Assembly (NCBI RefSeq): GCF_902497775.2
Contig: NZ_OZ024668.1
Coordinates: 2,441,826-2,505,825 of the forward strand
DNA length: 64,000 nucleotides
From: Pseudomonas fluorescens
GTDB taxonomy: Bacteria; Pseudomonadota; Gammaproteobacteria; Pseudomonadales; Pseudomonadaceae
Direction: 5' to 3'
Made by a program: the position numbers and the translations under genes. Positions within the stretch are counted from its first letter, which is position 1, and every line of letters begins with the position of its first letter. Shown piece after piece: positions 43,015-52,141 of this stretch. The notes under the pieces are model-generated. The model searched no databases. It worked only from the letters and a program-made list of their open reading frames with translations, and had not been told where the DNA came from.

Positions 43015-44325
43015 ATGTCTTCGCGTTTGCTGGCCATGGCGCTGGCGCCCCTGCTCGGTTTGTTCATTGTTGCGCTGGGCAACGGCTTCATGTCGTCGCT
43101 GACCACCCTGCGCCTGGGGGCGGCTGGTGCCTCGACAACGATGATCGGCGTGGTCTCGTCGGCCTACTTCATCGGCCTGACCCTGGGGGCGATTTTCAAT
43201 GACCGGCTGATCCTGCGCATCGGTCATATCCGCGCCTACAGCAGCTTCGCCTCGTTGATCGCCGCAACTCTCCTTTTGCAGGGCCTGTTCTTTGATACCT
43301 GGGGCTGGTTCACCCTGCGCCTGATCAATGGCTGGGCCACGGTCGGGGTTTTCCTGGTGATCGAGAGCTGGCTGCTGCTCGCCGGCGACGCCAAGATCCG
43401 CGGGCGCCTGCTCGCGCTGTACATGATCGTGCTCTATGGGGCCGGTGTGCTGGGGCAAGCGACCCTGGGCGAAATCACCAGCCTGGGCGAAAACGCACCG
43501 TTCATGGTCGCCGGGATGCTGGCGTCGCTGTCGGTGCTGCCGATTGTGATTTTGCCTCGGGTCTCGCCGTTACTGGAGCAGGTCGAGCCGCTCAAACCGC
43601 GGCAACTGCTGGGGGTGACCCCGTCGGGGCTGGTCGGCTGCTTCGGCTCGGGCATTGCCATTGCGGCGGTGTATTCGCTACTGCCCCTGTATTTGCAGCG
43701 CATTGGCCACGACGTTGGCGAAGTCGGCAACATGATGGCCTGGACGATCCTCGGCGCCATGCTGTTGCAGTACCCGGTCGGGCGCTGGTCTGACCGCAAG
43801 GACCGCCTCGAGGTGCTGATCATGCTGGGCGCGGCCTGCGGTGTGCTGTCCCTGATCATCGGCCTGTTGCCGCTGTCGTCGACCCTGCTGGCGCTGATGC
43901 TGTTCTTGCTGGGCGGCGGGATCTTTGCCCTTTACCCGGTAGCGGTCAGCCATGCTGCCGACCGCGCGTCTGCGCAGGCGCTGGTCCCGATGATCCAGGG
44001 GCTGCTGTTGATCAACTCCCTGGGCTCTGCCCTCAGCCCGCTGATGATCTCGCCGCTGATGAGCTCGTTCAGTGAAGCCGGCTTGTTCTGGGCCTTCGCG
44101 GTGGTCAATCTGGGCATGGTGATGTTCTTCGTCTGGCGCCGTGGCAAGCGCCCAGCCCCGGTCAACCCGGCACCGTTCACCGCGTCGGCGACTTTCTCGC
44201 CGACCGGTGCCGAACTGCGGGTCACTGACGACCTGATGCACGCCGCCCAGGAGCATCCGCCGATGGCCGATGCGGTCAACGGCGAGGCGTTGAGTCAGCC
44301 GGCTCCACGCGAGGAAATCGCTTAG
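43015..44325 (+). CDS. Major facilitator superfamily transporter (YcaD-like)
   Basis: This 436-residue protein starts at the ATG at 43015, with GAGG 5 bp upstream. The upstream open frame shows no protein-like features. Twelve transmembrane helices are predicted. The N-half begins MALAPLLGLFIVALGNGFMS and has the MFS loop signature IFNDRLILRIGHIRAYS. The loop between TM8 and TM9 reads GRWSDRKDRL. It is most like the YcaD subgroup, whose substrates are undefined. The hydrophilic tail of about 55 residues is longer than usual. Confidence 0.87.
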   Translation: MSSRLLAMALAPLLGLFIVALGNGFMSSLTTLRLGAAGASTTMIGVVSSAYFIGLTLGAIFNDRLILRIGHIRAYSSFASLIAATLLLQGLFFDTWGWFTLRLINGWATVGVFLVIESWLLLAGDAKIRGRLLALYMIVLYGAGVLGQATLGEITSLGENAPFMVAGMLASLSVLPIVILPRVSPLLEQVEPLKPRQLLGVTPSGLVGCFGSGIAIAAVYSLLPLYLQRIGHDVGEVGNMMAWTILGAMLLQYPVGRWSDRKDRLEVLIMLGAACGVLSLIIGLLPLSSTLLALMLFLLGGGIFALYPVAVSHAADRASAQALVPMIQGLLLINSLGSALSPLMISPLMSSFSEAGLFWAFAVVNLGMVMFFVWRRGKRPAPVNPAPFTASATFSPTGAELRVTDDLMHAAQEHPPMADAVNGEALSQPAPREEIA

Positions 44326-44369
44326 CGGTTGCTTGCCCGCCGCGCCATGATGACCTCCAGGTTCAGCAG

Positions 44370-44395
44370 ACAGCGCCTAGTTCACCGGGCGCTGT
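44370..44395. terminator. Possible bidirectional hairpin between convergent genes
   Basis: Arms ACAGCGCC / GGCGCTGT with a 10-nt loop, in the 92-bp gap between the MFS and NeuD-like stop codons. No T-run on either side. Confidence 0.35.
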
Positions 44396-44417
44396 TGCGC
44401 GGCGAAAGCGCCGGACG

Positions 44418-45062
44418 TCAGGCTTTTGCTCCTAAAGGTCTGGCTGGATTACCCACAACGGTTACCCCAGCTGCAACACTTTTGGTTACCACAGCGCCCA
44501 TACCAACAATGGCGCCCTTACCAATCACCAGCGGCTGTGCCGAACTGCCCTGTTTGATCACTGCACCGGTTCCTATGTAAGCATGATCCTCAATGTGCAC
44601 ATTGCCATTGCAGCTGACATTGGGAGCAAAGGTTACGTAATCGCCAATCACGCAATCATGAGCCACGTAACTGTAGATATTGGCCTGGAATTGCTTGCCT
44701 ATTTTTATATTGGATGTCAATTGAGTGAAGTGACACAGCACTGCGCCTTCACCGATCTCAACCGAGTCCAGAATGATTGAATTCGACGCTCTTACCGACA
44801 CCACATCTATATTGTCCTGCTTGCACTGAGCGGCTAAGGACTCACGTGCCGCACTGCTGCCAATGGCAAGCACCACTGCTTTGCGTGCATGCGGTATCTG
44901 CAAATACTCCTGGTAGGTGTAGACCGGGCAGCCGTTGACTTCCTTATCTTCTGTGCCATCAACAATGAAACATACCGGGTCATCGACATATTGCTCACGC
45001 ACCAACGGCAATACTTCCCGACCGAAACCACCTGCCCCATAGACACCAATCATTCTTTGCAT
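44418..45062 (-). CDS. NeuD/PglD-type sugar O- or N-acyltransferase
   Basis: This 214-residue protein has an N-terminal Rossmann-like PglD domain (GVYGAGGFGREVLPLVREQY). A left-handed beta-helix of hexapeptide repeats follows (about 95-195, IEDHAYIGTGAVI, VIGKGAIVGMGAVVTKSVAA), ending in the characteristic GNPARPLG. Such enzymes acetylate amino-sugars of surface glycans or glycoproteins. No glycan locus is present here, so it acts elsewhere or is an orphan. Base composition is lower in GC than its neighbours (for example AATATTGGCC, ATTTTTATATTGG), which suggests horizontal origin. Confidence 0.85.
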   Translation of the reverse strand: MQRMIGVYGAGGFGREVLPLVREQYVDDPVCFIVDGTEDKEVNGCPVYTYQEYLQIPHARKAVVLAIGSSAARESLAAQCKQDNIDVVSVRASNSIILDSVEIGEGAVLCHFTQLTSNIKIGKQFQANIYSYVAHDCVIGDYVTFAPNVSCNGNVHIEDHAYIGTGAVIKQGSSAQPLVIGKGAIVGMGAVVTKSVAAGVTVVGNPARPLGAKA

Positions 45063-45169
45063 TTATTCCCCCCTCCCCAATAGACAAAAAGATAAAACCC
45101 GACACGGCTTATCGACTGATAATTTGCACGCAAGCGCCCTGCCCCAAACACCTGCCCTGTTGGCCCGCC

Positions 45170-46540
45170 TCACTCCTTTAACACCGCCTTGAGCAACGAA
45201 TCATTCAGATACGCCACATTCAACCTCGTCCACGGGTTAACCCGCGACTGTTCCGGCGAAAAAATATGTCCTGGTGCAATCATGAATCCCTTCGGCAGCA
45301 GCTGTCGCGTCAGCTCCCGGGCATCATCAACGTTGGGAAACCTGACCCACAGATACAGGCTCTGCCCAGGCCTGGCGAACACCTCGGCACCGATCTCGTC
45401 GAGCATTTGCAAACCTGCCGTGGTAGCGGTTTTCAAGCGTTCCTGAAGACGAATCAGATGCCGCAGGAAGTGACCTTCGGTCAGGATGACATCAACCGTG
45501 CGTTCACACAGCTCCGACGTGCTGGTGTGCAGGAGCATTTTAAGGTCACCCAGCTCATCGATCACCTCTTTATTGCCAGCGATAAATCCGACTCGCAAAG
45601 CCGCAGACACAGACTTGGAAAAACTGCCGACATACAGCGAGCGCTGCAACTGGTCCAGCGCCGATACCTTGATCGCCGAAGCCGGTTTGAAGTCGGCCAG
45701 AGCATCGTCGTCCACCAGAATGAAATTGTGCTCTTCAGCCAATTGCACCAGCCGATGCGCTTTGTTCGGGGAGATATCGGAACCCGTCGGGTTGTGGCCG
45801 ACGGACTGGATGAAAAACAGCTTGGGCTTGTGCGCGTGCAGGTGTTGTTCCAGCACCTCGATGTCCGGGCCATCGGCCAATCGCGGCACCGGGAGCATCC
45901 GCGCGCCTTGCAGTTGCAGCTTGCCGAACAGCGGGTAATAACCCGGGTCTTCGACCAGCACGCTGTCGCCCGGGGCAATGAAGCGGCGGATGATCAGGTC
46001 CAGGGCATGGTTGGCGCCGTGGGTGGTGACAATCTGCCGGGGGCTGGCGCTGATCGAATAGCTGGCCAGCTTCTGCACCAGGTGCTGGCGCAGGCTGGCA
46101 TTGCCCAGGCGGTTGCCGTAGCGGAACAGCGTAGTGACACCGGTGCGCATGATCTGCCGGGTGAACTTGTCCAGGCGCATGTCCATCAGCCACTCAACCG
46201 GCGGGAAGCCTTCCCCCAGCGGTGAGTGGCCCGGCTCGCGGACGAACTGCTGGCGCATCAGCCAGATGGTGTCCATCGCCCGCTCGTAGGGCATGGGCTC
46301 TTCAGCTTCGTGGTTGCTCAGCGCGCCTTGTTTGACGAAAAAACCCTGTCCGTGCCGCGCCTCTACCAGGCCCTGAGCGGCCAACGCTTCATAGGCGTTG
46401 ATCACGGTGTTCTTCGAATGGCCGAACAAGCGCATGCACTCGCGCAGTGACGGCAAGCGCTCACCGACGCGGTAGGTGCCATTGCCGATTTGCTCGACCA
46501 GTGATGCTGCCAGTTGCTCTGCGAGTGTCAGCCGCGCCAT
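45170..46540 (-). CDS. MocR-type regulator divergent from the mevalonate operon
   Basis: This 456-residue protein starts at the ATG at 46540 (MARLTLAEQLAASLVEQIGN). The longer in-frame ATG at 46570 reaches into the operator. The GntR domain (about 1-75, RLPSLRECMRLFGHSKNTVI) is followed by the aminotransferase-like domain with THGANHALDLIIRRF, VLVEDPGYYPLFGK, DDDALADF and the PLP-lysine region YVGSFSKSVSAALRVGFIA. It faces mvaA across 137 bp that contain repeated CTGTACC motifs. It is the obvious candidate activator or repressor of mevalonate use. This differs from the reported MvaR control of mvaAB in P. mevalonii. Confidence 0.9.
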   Translation of the reverse strand: MARLTLAEQLAASLVEQIGNGTYRVGERLPSLRECMRLFGHSKNTVINAYEALAAQGLVEARHGQGFFVKQGALSNHEAEEPMPYERAMDTIWLMRQQFVREPGHSPLGEGFPPVEWLMDMRLDKFTRQIMRTGVTTLFRYGNRLGNASLRQHLVQKLASYSISASPRQIVTTHGANHALDLIIRRFIAPGDSVLVEDPGYYPLFGKLQLQGARMLPVPRLADGPDIEVLEQHLHAHKPKLFFIQSVGHNPTGSDISPNKAHRLVQLAEEHNFILVDDDALADFKPASAIKVSALDQLQRSLYVGSFSKSVSAALRVGFIAGNKEVIDELGDLKMLLHTSTSELCERTVDVILTEGHFLRHLIRLQERLKTATTAGLQMLDEIGAEVFARPGQSLYLWVRFPNVDDARELTRQLLPKGFMIAPGHIFSPEQSRVNPWTRLNVAYLNDSLLKAVLKE

Positions 46541-46574
46541 CGTCAGGTGTCCTGAATGCCTTTTATCCATTGAG

Positions 46575-46609
46575 GGTACAGCTTGGGTACTGTCTGTCCA
46601 AACTGTACC
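46575..46609. promoter_or_regulatory. Candidate MocR operator in the divergent mvaA promoter region
   Basis: CTGTACC occurs at 46603-46609 on the plus strand and at 46581-46575 on the minus strand, in extended context CAARCTGTACCY. A variant AGTACC is at 46592-46586 (minus), 11 bp from the minus-strand copy. A mix of direct and inverted copies is typical of MocR binding sites. They lie between the start codons at 46540 (minus) and 46678 (plus). Confidence 0.6.
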
Positions 46610-46677
46610 TTCTTTGGCGCAACAGTTCGGACTAGGGTGGCGTCATCTCACAACAATAACTGCAGAGAGCCCTCCCC

Positions 46678-47964
46678 ATGAGCATCGACTCCCGCCTGCC
46701 CATGTTCCGCGCCATGTCGCCTGCCGAACGCTTGAACCACTTGCAAGAAGTGCTCGCACTTCCCCAGGAAGACCTCGCCCTGCTCCGCGAGGCCGGCGCC
46801 TTGGCACTGGAAGTCGCCGACGGCATGATCGAGAACGTGCTCGGCACCTTCGAATTGCCCTACGCCGTGGCCAGCAATTTCCAGATCAATGGCCGCGACG
46901 TCATCGTGCCGTTGGTGGTGGAAGAGCCTTCGGTGGTCGCCGCTGCCTCGTTCATGGCCAAACTTGCCCGCGAGGCGGGCGGTTTTCAGACTTCCAGTTC
47001 CCTGCCGCTGATGCGTGCCCAGGTGCAGATCGTCGAGATCGACGACCCCTTCAATGCCCGCCTGAGCCTGATGCGCCGCAAGGACGAAATCATCGAACTG
47101 GCCAACCGCAAGGACCAGTTGCTCAATCAGCTCGGCGGCGGTTGCCGCGACATCGAAGTGCATACCTTTGCCCAAAGCCCGCGCGGGCCGATGCTGGTTG
47201 CCCACCTGATCGTCGACGTACGCGATGCCATGGGTGCCAACACCGTCAACACCATGGCCGAAGCGGTGGCGCCGCTCATGGAGGAAATCACTGGCGGCAA
47301 GGTTCGTCTGCGCATCCTCTCCAACCTGGCCGACTTGCGCCTGGCCCGGGCCCAGGTGCGCATTGCCCCCGAGTTGCTGAGCACTGGCGCCTATAAAGGT
47401 GAAGACGTCATCGAAGGCATCCTCGATGCCTACAACTTCGCCGTGGTCGACCCGTACCGCGCCGCCACCCACAACAAGGGCATCATGAACGGCATCGACC
47501 CGCTGATCGTCGCCACCGGCAATGACTGGCGCGCCGTGGAAGCCGGTGCCCATGCCTATGCCTGCCGCAATGGCCATTACGGCTCACTGACCACCTGGGA
47601 AAAAGATCGTCAGGGCCACCTGGTCGGCACCCTGGAGATGCCCATGCCAGTCGGGTTGGTCGGCGGCGCCACCAAGACCCACCCGCTGGCGCAGCTGTCA
47701 CTGCGCATCCTCGGGGTGAAAACCGCCCAGGAACTGGCCGAAATCGCTGTCGCCGTGGGCCTGGCGCAAAACCTCGGCGCCCTGCGGGCACTGTCGACCG
47801 AAGGCATCCAGCGCGGTCACATGGCCTTGCATGCACGTAACATTGCTTTGTCGGCCGGTGCCCGGGGTGATGAGGTCAACTGGCTGGTCAAGCAGATGGT
47901 CGAGGCCCGCGACGTGCGCGCCGACAAGGCGGCTGAACTGCTCAAGCACAAGCGGGCGCAGTAA
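46678..47964 (+). CDS. mvaA: Degradative class II 3-hydroxy-3-methylglutaryl-CoA reductase
   Basis: This 428-residue protein oxidises mevalonate with CoA and NAD to HMG-CoA in the catabolic direction. Length and sequence follow the P. mevalonii enzyme closely. The catalytic residues fall at the same numbers: Glu83 ([11 protein letters not shown]), Lys267 ([11 protein letters not shown]), Asp283 (TGNDWRAVE) and His381 ([13 protein letters not shown]). The dinucleotide-binding region [16 protein letters not shown] is present. It is the first gene of the operon and shares TAATG with mvaB. The start at 46678 matches the conserved N-terminus [10 protein letters not shown]. Confidence 0.97.
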   Translation: MSIDSRLPMFRAMSPAERLNHLQEVLALPQEDLALLREAGALALEVADGMIENVLGTFELPYAVASNFQINGRDVIVPLVVEEPSVVAAASFMAKLAREAGGFQTSSSLPLMRAQVQIVEIDDPFNARLSLMRRKDEIIELANRKDQLLNQLGGGCRDIEVHTFAQSPRGPMLVAHLIVDVRDAMGANTVNTMAEAVAPLMEEITGGKVRLRILSNLADLRLARAQVRIAPELLSTGAYKGEDVIEGILDAYNFAVVDPYRAATHNKGIMNGIDPLIVATGNDWRAVEAGAHAYACRNGHYGSLTTWEKDRQGHLVGTLEMPMPVGLVGGATKTHPLAQLSLRILGVKTAQELAEIAVAVGLAQNLGALRALSTEGIQRGHMALHARNIALSAGARGDEVNWLVKQMVEARDVRADKAAELLKHKRAQ

Positions 47965-48875
47965 TGGAGGCGGTACGGCTGGTCGAAGTGGGCGCCAGGG
48001 ATGGCCTGCAGAATGAACAGCTGACGCTGTCGCCACAGATCCGTGTGCAGTTGCTGCAACGGTTGGCCGACGCCGGGCTGCAAACCCTGGAGGCCGGAGC
48101 GTTTGTCTCGCCGCGCTGGGTGCCGCAGATGGCCGGCTCCGATGAGGTGTTCAAGGCATTGGCGGTACGCCCCGGGGTGACCTGGACAGCACTGGTGCCC
48201 AACCTCAAGGGGCTGGAGGCCGCAATAGCGGCGGGTTGCCGTGAGGTCGCGGTGTTCGCCGCCGCCTCCGAGGCGTTCTCGCAGCAGAACCTCAACTGTT
48301 CGATTGCACAAAGCTTGCGCCAGTACCAGGAGGTCATGGTCCGCGCCCGTGACGCCGGCATCAGGGTGCGTGGCTACGTGTCGTGCGTCATGGGCTGCCC
48401 GTTCACCGGCACCGTCAAACCTGAAGCCGTGGCGGCCGTCAGCGCTTCATTGTTCGCCATGGGCTGCTATGAAATAAGCCTGGGCGACACCATTGGCAGC
48501 GGTACGCCAGCGGCGACCCGGGCGCTGATCGCAGCCTGTCGCCAAGTGGTGCCGGTCAGCGCGCTGGCCGGGCATTTCCACGATACTTACGGCATGGCCA
48601 TTGCCAATATCCATGCGGCGCTGGAGGCGGATGTACGGGTGTTCGACAGCTCGGTCGCAGGCCTGGGTGGCTGCCCGTATTCGCCAGGCGCCACCGGCAA
48701 TGTCGCCAGCGAAGAGCTGGTGTACCTGCTCGATGGCCTGGGCTTGCGCCACGGCGTCGATCTTGAGGCACTGATCGATGCCGGTGAGTTCATCAGTGCC
48801 GAACTCGGCCGGCCAAGCGCATCCAGGGTTGCCCGTGCCCTGCTCGCCAAACGAGGCCTGTGTGCAATGCGTTAA
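47964..48875 (+). CDS. mvaB: Hydroxymethylglutaryl-CoA lyase
   Basis: This 303-residue TIM-barrel enzyme cleaves HMG-CoA into acetoacetate and acetyl-CoA. Family hallmarks are VEVGARDGLQNE at the metal/substrate site, SFVSP-like AGAFVSPRWVPQMAGSDEVF, the metal-ligand motif GHFHDTYG, and the catalytic-cysteine loop VAGLGGCPYSPGATGN. The start ATG overlaps the mvaA stop by one base, so translation is coupled. Together with mvaA it forms a complete two-step mevalonate degradation route. Confidence 0.96.
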   Translation: MEAVRLVEVGARDGLQNEQLTLSPQIRVQLLQRLADAGLQTLEAGAFVSPRWVPQMAGSDEVFKALAVRPGVTWTALVPNLKGLEAAIAAGCREVAVFAAASEAFSQQNLNCSIAQSLRQYQEVMVRARDAGIRVRGYVSCVMGCPFTGTVKPEAVAAVSASLFAMGCYEISLGDTIGSGTPAATRALIAACRQVVPVSALAGHFHDTYGMAIANIHAALEADVRVFDSSVAGLGGCPYSPGATGNVASEELVYLLDGLGLRHGVDLEALIDAGEFISAELGRPSASRVARALLAKRGLCAMR

Positions 48876-48933
48876 GCGGTATCTCTTCACGTTCATAACA
48901 ATAAAAGCCCGCAAGGGCAGTGGGAGAATCTTG

Positions 48934-49410
48934 ATGAAACCCGAACTGTTCGAAGTCTGGGGCGACACCGTCGACGGTCGCCACCTGATCTACTCCATCG
49001 CCATCGGCGCCAGCGTCAGCCTCGGCGCTTTTTTTACCGCGCAGCACCTGCTGGTGGGCTGGGTGGAGTCGCTGCAAATGGCCCGTGCCTACGCCATGCT
49101 GATCGGCATTGTCGGCTGCCTGGCAGGCGGCGCCATCAGTGCGGCGCTATTCAAGCCCAAGCGTAACGTCATCGAACACCTGGCAGACCCGGCCTGGAGG
49201 GCGAAAATCCTCGTCGAGCTGCAGAACGAATTCGGCCCTCTGGGCAGTCTGAGTGACCTGCCAGCGGCAACCCTTGCCGAACTGCGCGAGATGGATCTTT
49301 ATGATCTGTTTGCCGACTACGAAAAAGGCCTGCGCTCGCCCCCGGACAACCCTGATGTCTCACCTGCCGTGGTTGTCCACGCAGCCAGCGCCACTGGAGG
49401 TCGCCCATGA
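48934..49410 (+). CDS. Two-TM membrane protein paired with the TctA-like permease
   Basis: This 158-residue protein starts at the ATG at 48934, with GGGAG 7 bp upstream. Two hydrophobic helices (about 18-40, HLIYSIAIGASVSLGAFFTA, and 55-78, ARAYAMLIGIVGCLAGGAIS) are followed by a charged, soluble C-terminal region of 80 residues (NEFGPLGSLSDLPAATLAEL, MDLYDLFADYEKGL). It holds the place of TctB in tripartite tricarboxylate transporters, but TctB normally has four helices. I do not recognise a named family. Its stop overlaps the permease ATG (ATGA), a strong sign of a shared complex. Confidence 0.75.
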   Translation: MKPELFEVWGDTVDGRHLIYSIAIGASVSLGAFFTAQHLLVGWVESLQMARAYAMLIGIVGCLAGGAISAALFKPKRNVIEHLADPAWRAKILVELQNEFGPLGSLSDLPAATLAELREMDLYDLFADYEKGLRSPPDNPDVSPAVVVHAASATGGRP

Positions 49411-50795
49411 TCGCCGTGATGATGGACCAATTCCTGATCGCCCTGGCCATGGGTGTGCTCGGTGCGGTGATTTTTGCCGGCATCGGCCTGATCTCCGGCA
49501 GCGATGAAACCACTACCCTTGCCCCGCTGACCCTGTTGGTGGTGCTGCTGGGCGTGCCGGCACCCGGCGTGCTGACGTTCTTCCTGGCGGGCGCAGTGGC
49601 CAAGCACATGACCCATGCGGTGCCGACGGCGTTGCTGGGGATCCCCGGCGACACCATGGCCACGCCGCTGATGCGCGAGGCAAATTTCTTGCGCAACCTC
49701 GGCGTGCCGCACATTGCCTTGCGCAAGATGATCTCCGGGGCAGTCATTGCCGCCTTGATCGCGGTGCCCATGGCGGTGTTGTTCGCGGTGATGCTGGCGC
49801 CCTTCGGCGACATGATCAAGCACGCGGCGCCCTGGGTGTTCCTGCTGGCGGCGGTGGCCATCGCCTGGTTCTCCAAAGGCCGCCTGGCCGCAGTGCTGAC
49901 CTTGATCCCCTTCGTCATGGTGATTGTCGGCCTGCAGAGCCTCACCGCGCAGCATGGGGTCAAGCTCAGCGTCAGCTACTTCCTCGGCATTGCCATCGGC
50001 CCGTTGATCGCCGCGTTGTTCTCCCTATTGGCGCCGGCCGAGCGCGCCAGTATGCGCCGCCAGGCACCGCGGACGTTTTCCTTGTCGCCGGACGTGAAAA
50101 GCTGGGGCGGGTTCTTTCCCAATCCGCTGCGGGTACTGGATAGCAAGCAGAGCCTGTGGACTGCGGTTACCGCGGTGGTGTCCAGCGCCACCTTCGTGTT
50201 CAGCCCGGTGGCCATGACCGTGATCATGGGCGAGGCCGTCGGCTCGCGGGTCAAGCACGTCTACCATCGCCTGACCACGGTGATCACGGCGCGCAACGGC
50301 GTCACCGAGTCGACCTACCTCGCCGAAGCCCTGATTCCACTGATCGCCTTCGGCCTGCCGCTGAGCCCGGTCGCCGCAGGCCCGGCGGCGCCGCTGTTCA
50401 ACGCGCCGCCACGCTTTAGCGTCGATGCCGCCACCGGCCAGGTGAACAACCTGCACTCGCTGCTCAGCACCTGGGAGTTTCTCGGCTACGGCATGCTCGC
50501 GGTGATCGTTGCCATCCTGATCGCCTACCCCTTCACCATGAACTACGCGCACCGGGCGGCCGCCTACGTGTCGCGCAAGATCAGCCATGAAGCTGTGATC
50601 TCGACTTTTGTCGGCCTGATCCTGGTGATCGGTATCTGGGAAGGCGGCCTGCTCGGTTTGCTGGTGATTGTCACCATCGGCCTGCTGGGCGGATTTCTCT
50701 CACGCTTTCTGGGCTTCAACATTGGCGTGCAGTTCATGGGCTACTACACCGCCGTGCTGACCGTGCCCGCGCTGATTGCCCTGCTGGGCGCTTAA
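49407..50795 (+). CDS. TctA-family permease, probable mevalonate transporter
   Basis: This 462-residue protein has about ten to twelve transmembrane helices and the large-subunit architecture of tripartite tricarboxylate transporters. It has glycine-rich loops such as LLGIPGDTMATPLM (compare the GIPG motif) in the first half and FGLPLSPVAAGPAAPLF in the second. No gene for a TctC periplasmic binding protein lies in the operon, so either an unlinked one is used or this is a TctC-independent variant. Being downstream of mvaAB, it most likely imports mevalonate. Confidence 0.83.
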   Translation: MIAVMMDQFLIALAMGVLGAVIFAGIGLISGSDETTTLAPLTLLVVLLGVPAPGVLTFFLAGAVAKHMTHAVPTALLGIPGDTMATPLMREANFLRNLGVPHIALRKMISGAVIAALIAVPMAVLFAVMLAPFGDMIKHAAPWVFLLAAVAIAWFSKGRLAAVLTLIPFVMVIVGLQSLTAQHGVKLSVSYFLGIAIGPLIAALFSLLAPAERASMRRQAPRTFSLSPDVKSWGGFFPNPLRVLDSKQSLWTAVTAVVSSATFVFSPVAMTVIMGEAVGSRVKHVYHRLTTVITARNGVTESTYLAEALIPLIAFGLPLSPVAAGPAAPLFNAPPRFSVDAATGQVNNLHSLLSTWEFLGYGMLAVIVAILIAYPFTMNYAHRAAAYVSRKISHEAVISTFVGLILVIGIWEGGLLGLLVIVTIGLLGGFLSRFLGFNIGVQFMGYYTAVLTVPALIALLGA

Positions 50796-50887
50796 CCCCA
50801 CTCCCCCCGTAACCGCAGACACCGCCACTTTTCGCAGCCTTTGCGCTGCGAGGGCGTCCTGCGCTCAAAAAAAAGGAAATAACAATA

Positions 50888-52141
50888 ATGAAGATCCTTG
50901 CACGCACCAAAACGCCAGAACTTGCGGCCCTCATTCTCTGCTCGACAGCCTCGCTCGGCGTGTCGGCAGCCGGCCTGGTCGACGACACTACGGCGTCGCT
51001 GAACCTGCGCAATTTCTACCACAACCGTAATTTCGTCGACCCCGCCTACCCCCAGGGCAAGGCCCAAGAGTGGACGCAAAGTTTTATCTTCGACCTGCGT
51101 TCAGGTTTCACCCAGGGCACGGTAGGCTTTGGCGTCGACCTGCTGGGGCTGTATGCGCTCAAGCTCGACGGCGGTCGTGGCACGGCAGGTACACAACTGC
51201 TGCCGGTGCACGATGGCGGCGACCCGGCCGACGATTTCGGCCGCCTGGGCGTCGCGGTCAAAGCCAGGTACTCGGCAACCGAACTGAAGGTCGGTGAATG
51301 GGTATCGCTGCTGCCGATCCTGCGCTCCGATGACGGCCGCTCATTGCCGCAGACCTTTCGCGGCGCCCAGCTCACTTCGCGGGAAATCGACAACCTGACC
51401 CTCTATACCGGCCAGTTTCGCGGCAACAGCCCACGCAACGATGCCAGCATGGAGCGCATGTTCATGACCGGCCGCCCCGACGCGACCTCAGACCGCTTCA
51501 ACTTCGCTGGCGGCGAATACCAGTTCAACGACAAGGCCACGCAAGTGGGCCTGTGGTATGCCCAGCTTGAGGACATCTACCAGCAGCAGTACCTGAACGT
51601 GATTCATAGCCAGGCCGTGGGCACCTGGCGGCTGGGCGCCAACCTTGGCCTGTTTCTTGGCGATGAAGACGGCTCGGCGAAAGCCGGGCAGATGGACAAT
51701 AAAACCACATCCTTGCTGCTTAGTGCAAAAACCGCAGGCCACACCTTTTCCCTCGGCTTGCAGCGGGTATATGGCGACACCGGCTGGATGCGGGTCAACG
51801 GCACGGCTGGCTACCCGCTGGCCAACGACACCTACAACTCAAGCTACGACAGTGCCCGCGAGCGTTCCTGGCAGCTGCGTCACGACTATGACTTCGTCGC
51901 CCTCGGCATACCGGGCCTGACCCTGATGAACCGCTACCTCTCAGGTGACCATGTGCAAACCGGCACGACCGACAACGGCAAGGAGTGGGGCCGTGAGTCG
52001 GAACTGGCCTACGTGTTCCAAAGCGGCCCGCTCAAAGACCTGTCGGTGCGCTGGCGCAACTCGACCTTGCGCCGGGATTTCAGCAGTTACGACATCGATG
52101 AGAACCGCTTGATCGTCAATTATCCGATCAAGTTTCTTTAA
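50888..52141 (+). CDS. OprD-family outer-membrane porin
   Basis: This 417-residue protein has a signal peptide (AALILCSTASLGVSAAG) and a barrel opening with DTTASLNLRNFYHNRNFVDP, the standard OprD start. The family pattern AQEWTQSFIFDLRSGFTQG and FGVDLLGLYALKLDGGRG follows, and it ends IVNYPIKFL with a terminal aromatic two residues from the end. OprD porins carry specific small carboxylates or amino acids. Last in the mva operon (93 bp after the permease), it probably serves as the outer-membrane gate for mevalonate. Confidence 0.93.
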   Translation: MKILARTKTPELAALILCSTASLGVSAAGLVDDTTASLNLRNFYHNRNFVDPAYPQGKAQEWTQSFIFDLRSGFTQGTVGFGVDLLGLYALKLDGGRGTAGTQLLPVHDGGDPADDFGRLGVAVKARYSATELKVGEWVSLLPILRSDDGRSLPQTFRGAQLTSREIDNLTLYTGQFRGNSPRNDASMERMFMTGRPDATSDRFNFAGGEYQFNDKATQVGLWYAQLEDIYQQQYLNVIHSQAVGTWRLGANLGLFLGDEDGSAKAGQMDNKTTSLLLSAKTAGHTFSLGLQRVYGDTGWMRVNGTAGYPLANDTYNSSYDSARERSWQLRHDYDFVALGIPGLTLMNRYLSGDHVQTGTTDNGKEWGRESELAYVFQSGPLKDLSVRWRNSTLRRDFSSYDIDENRLIVNYPIKFL

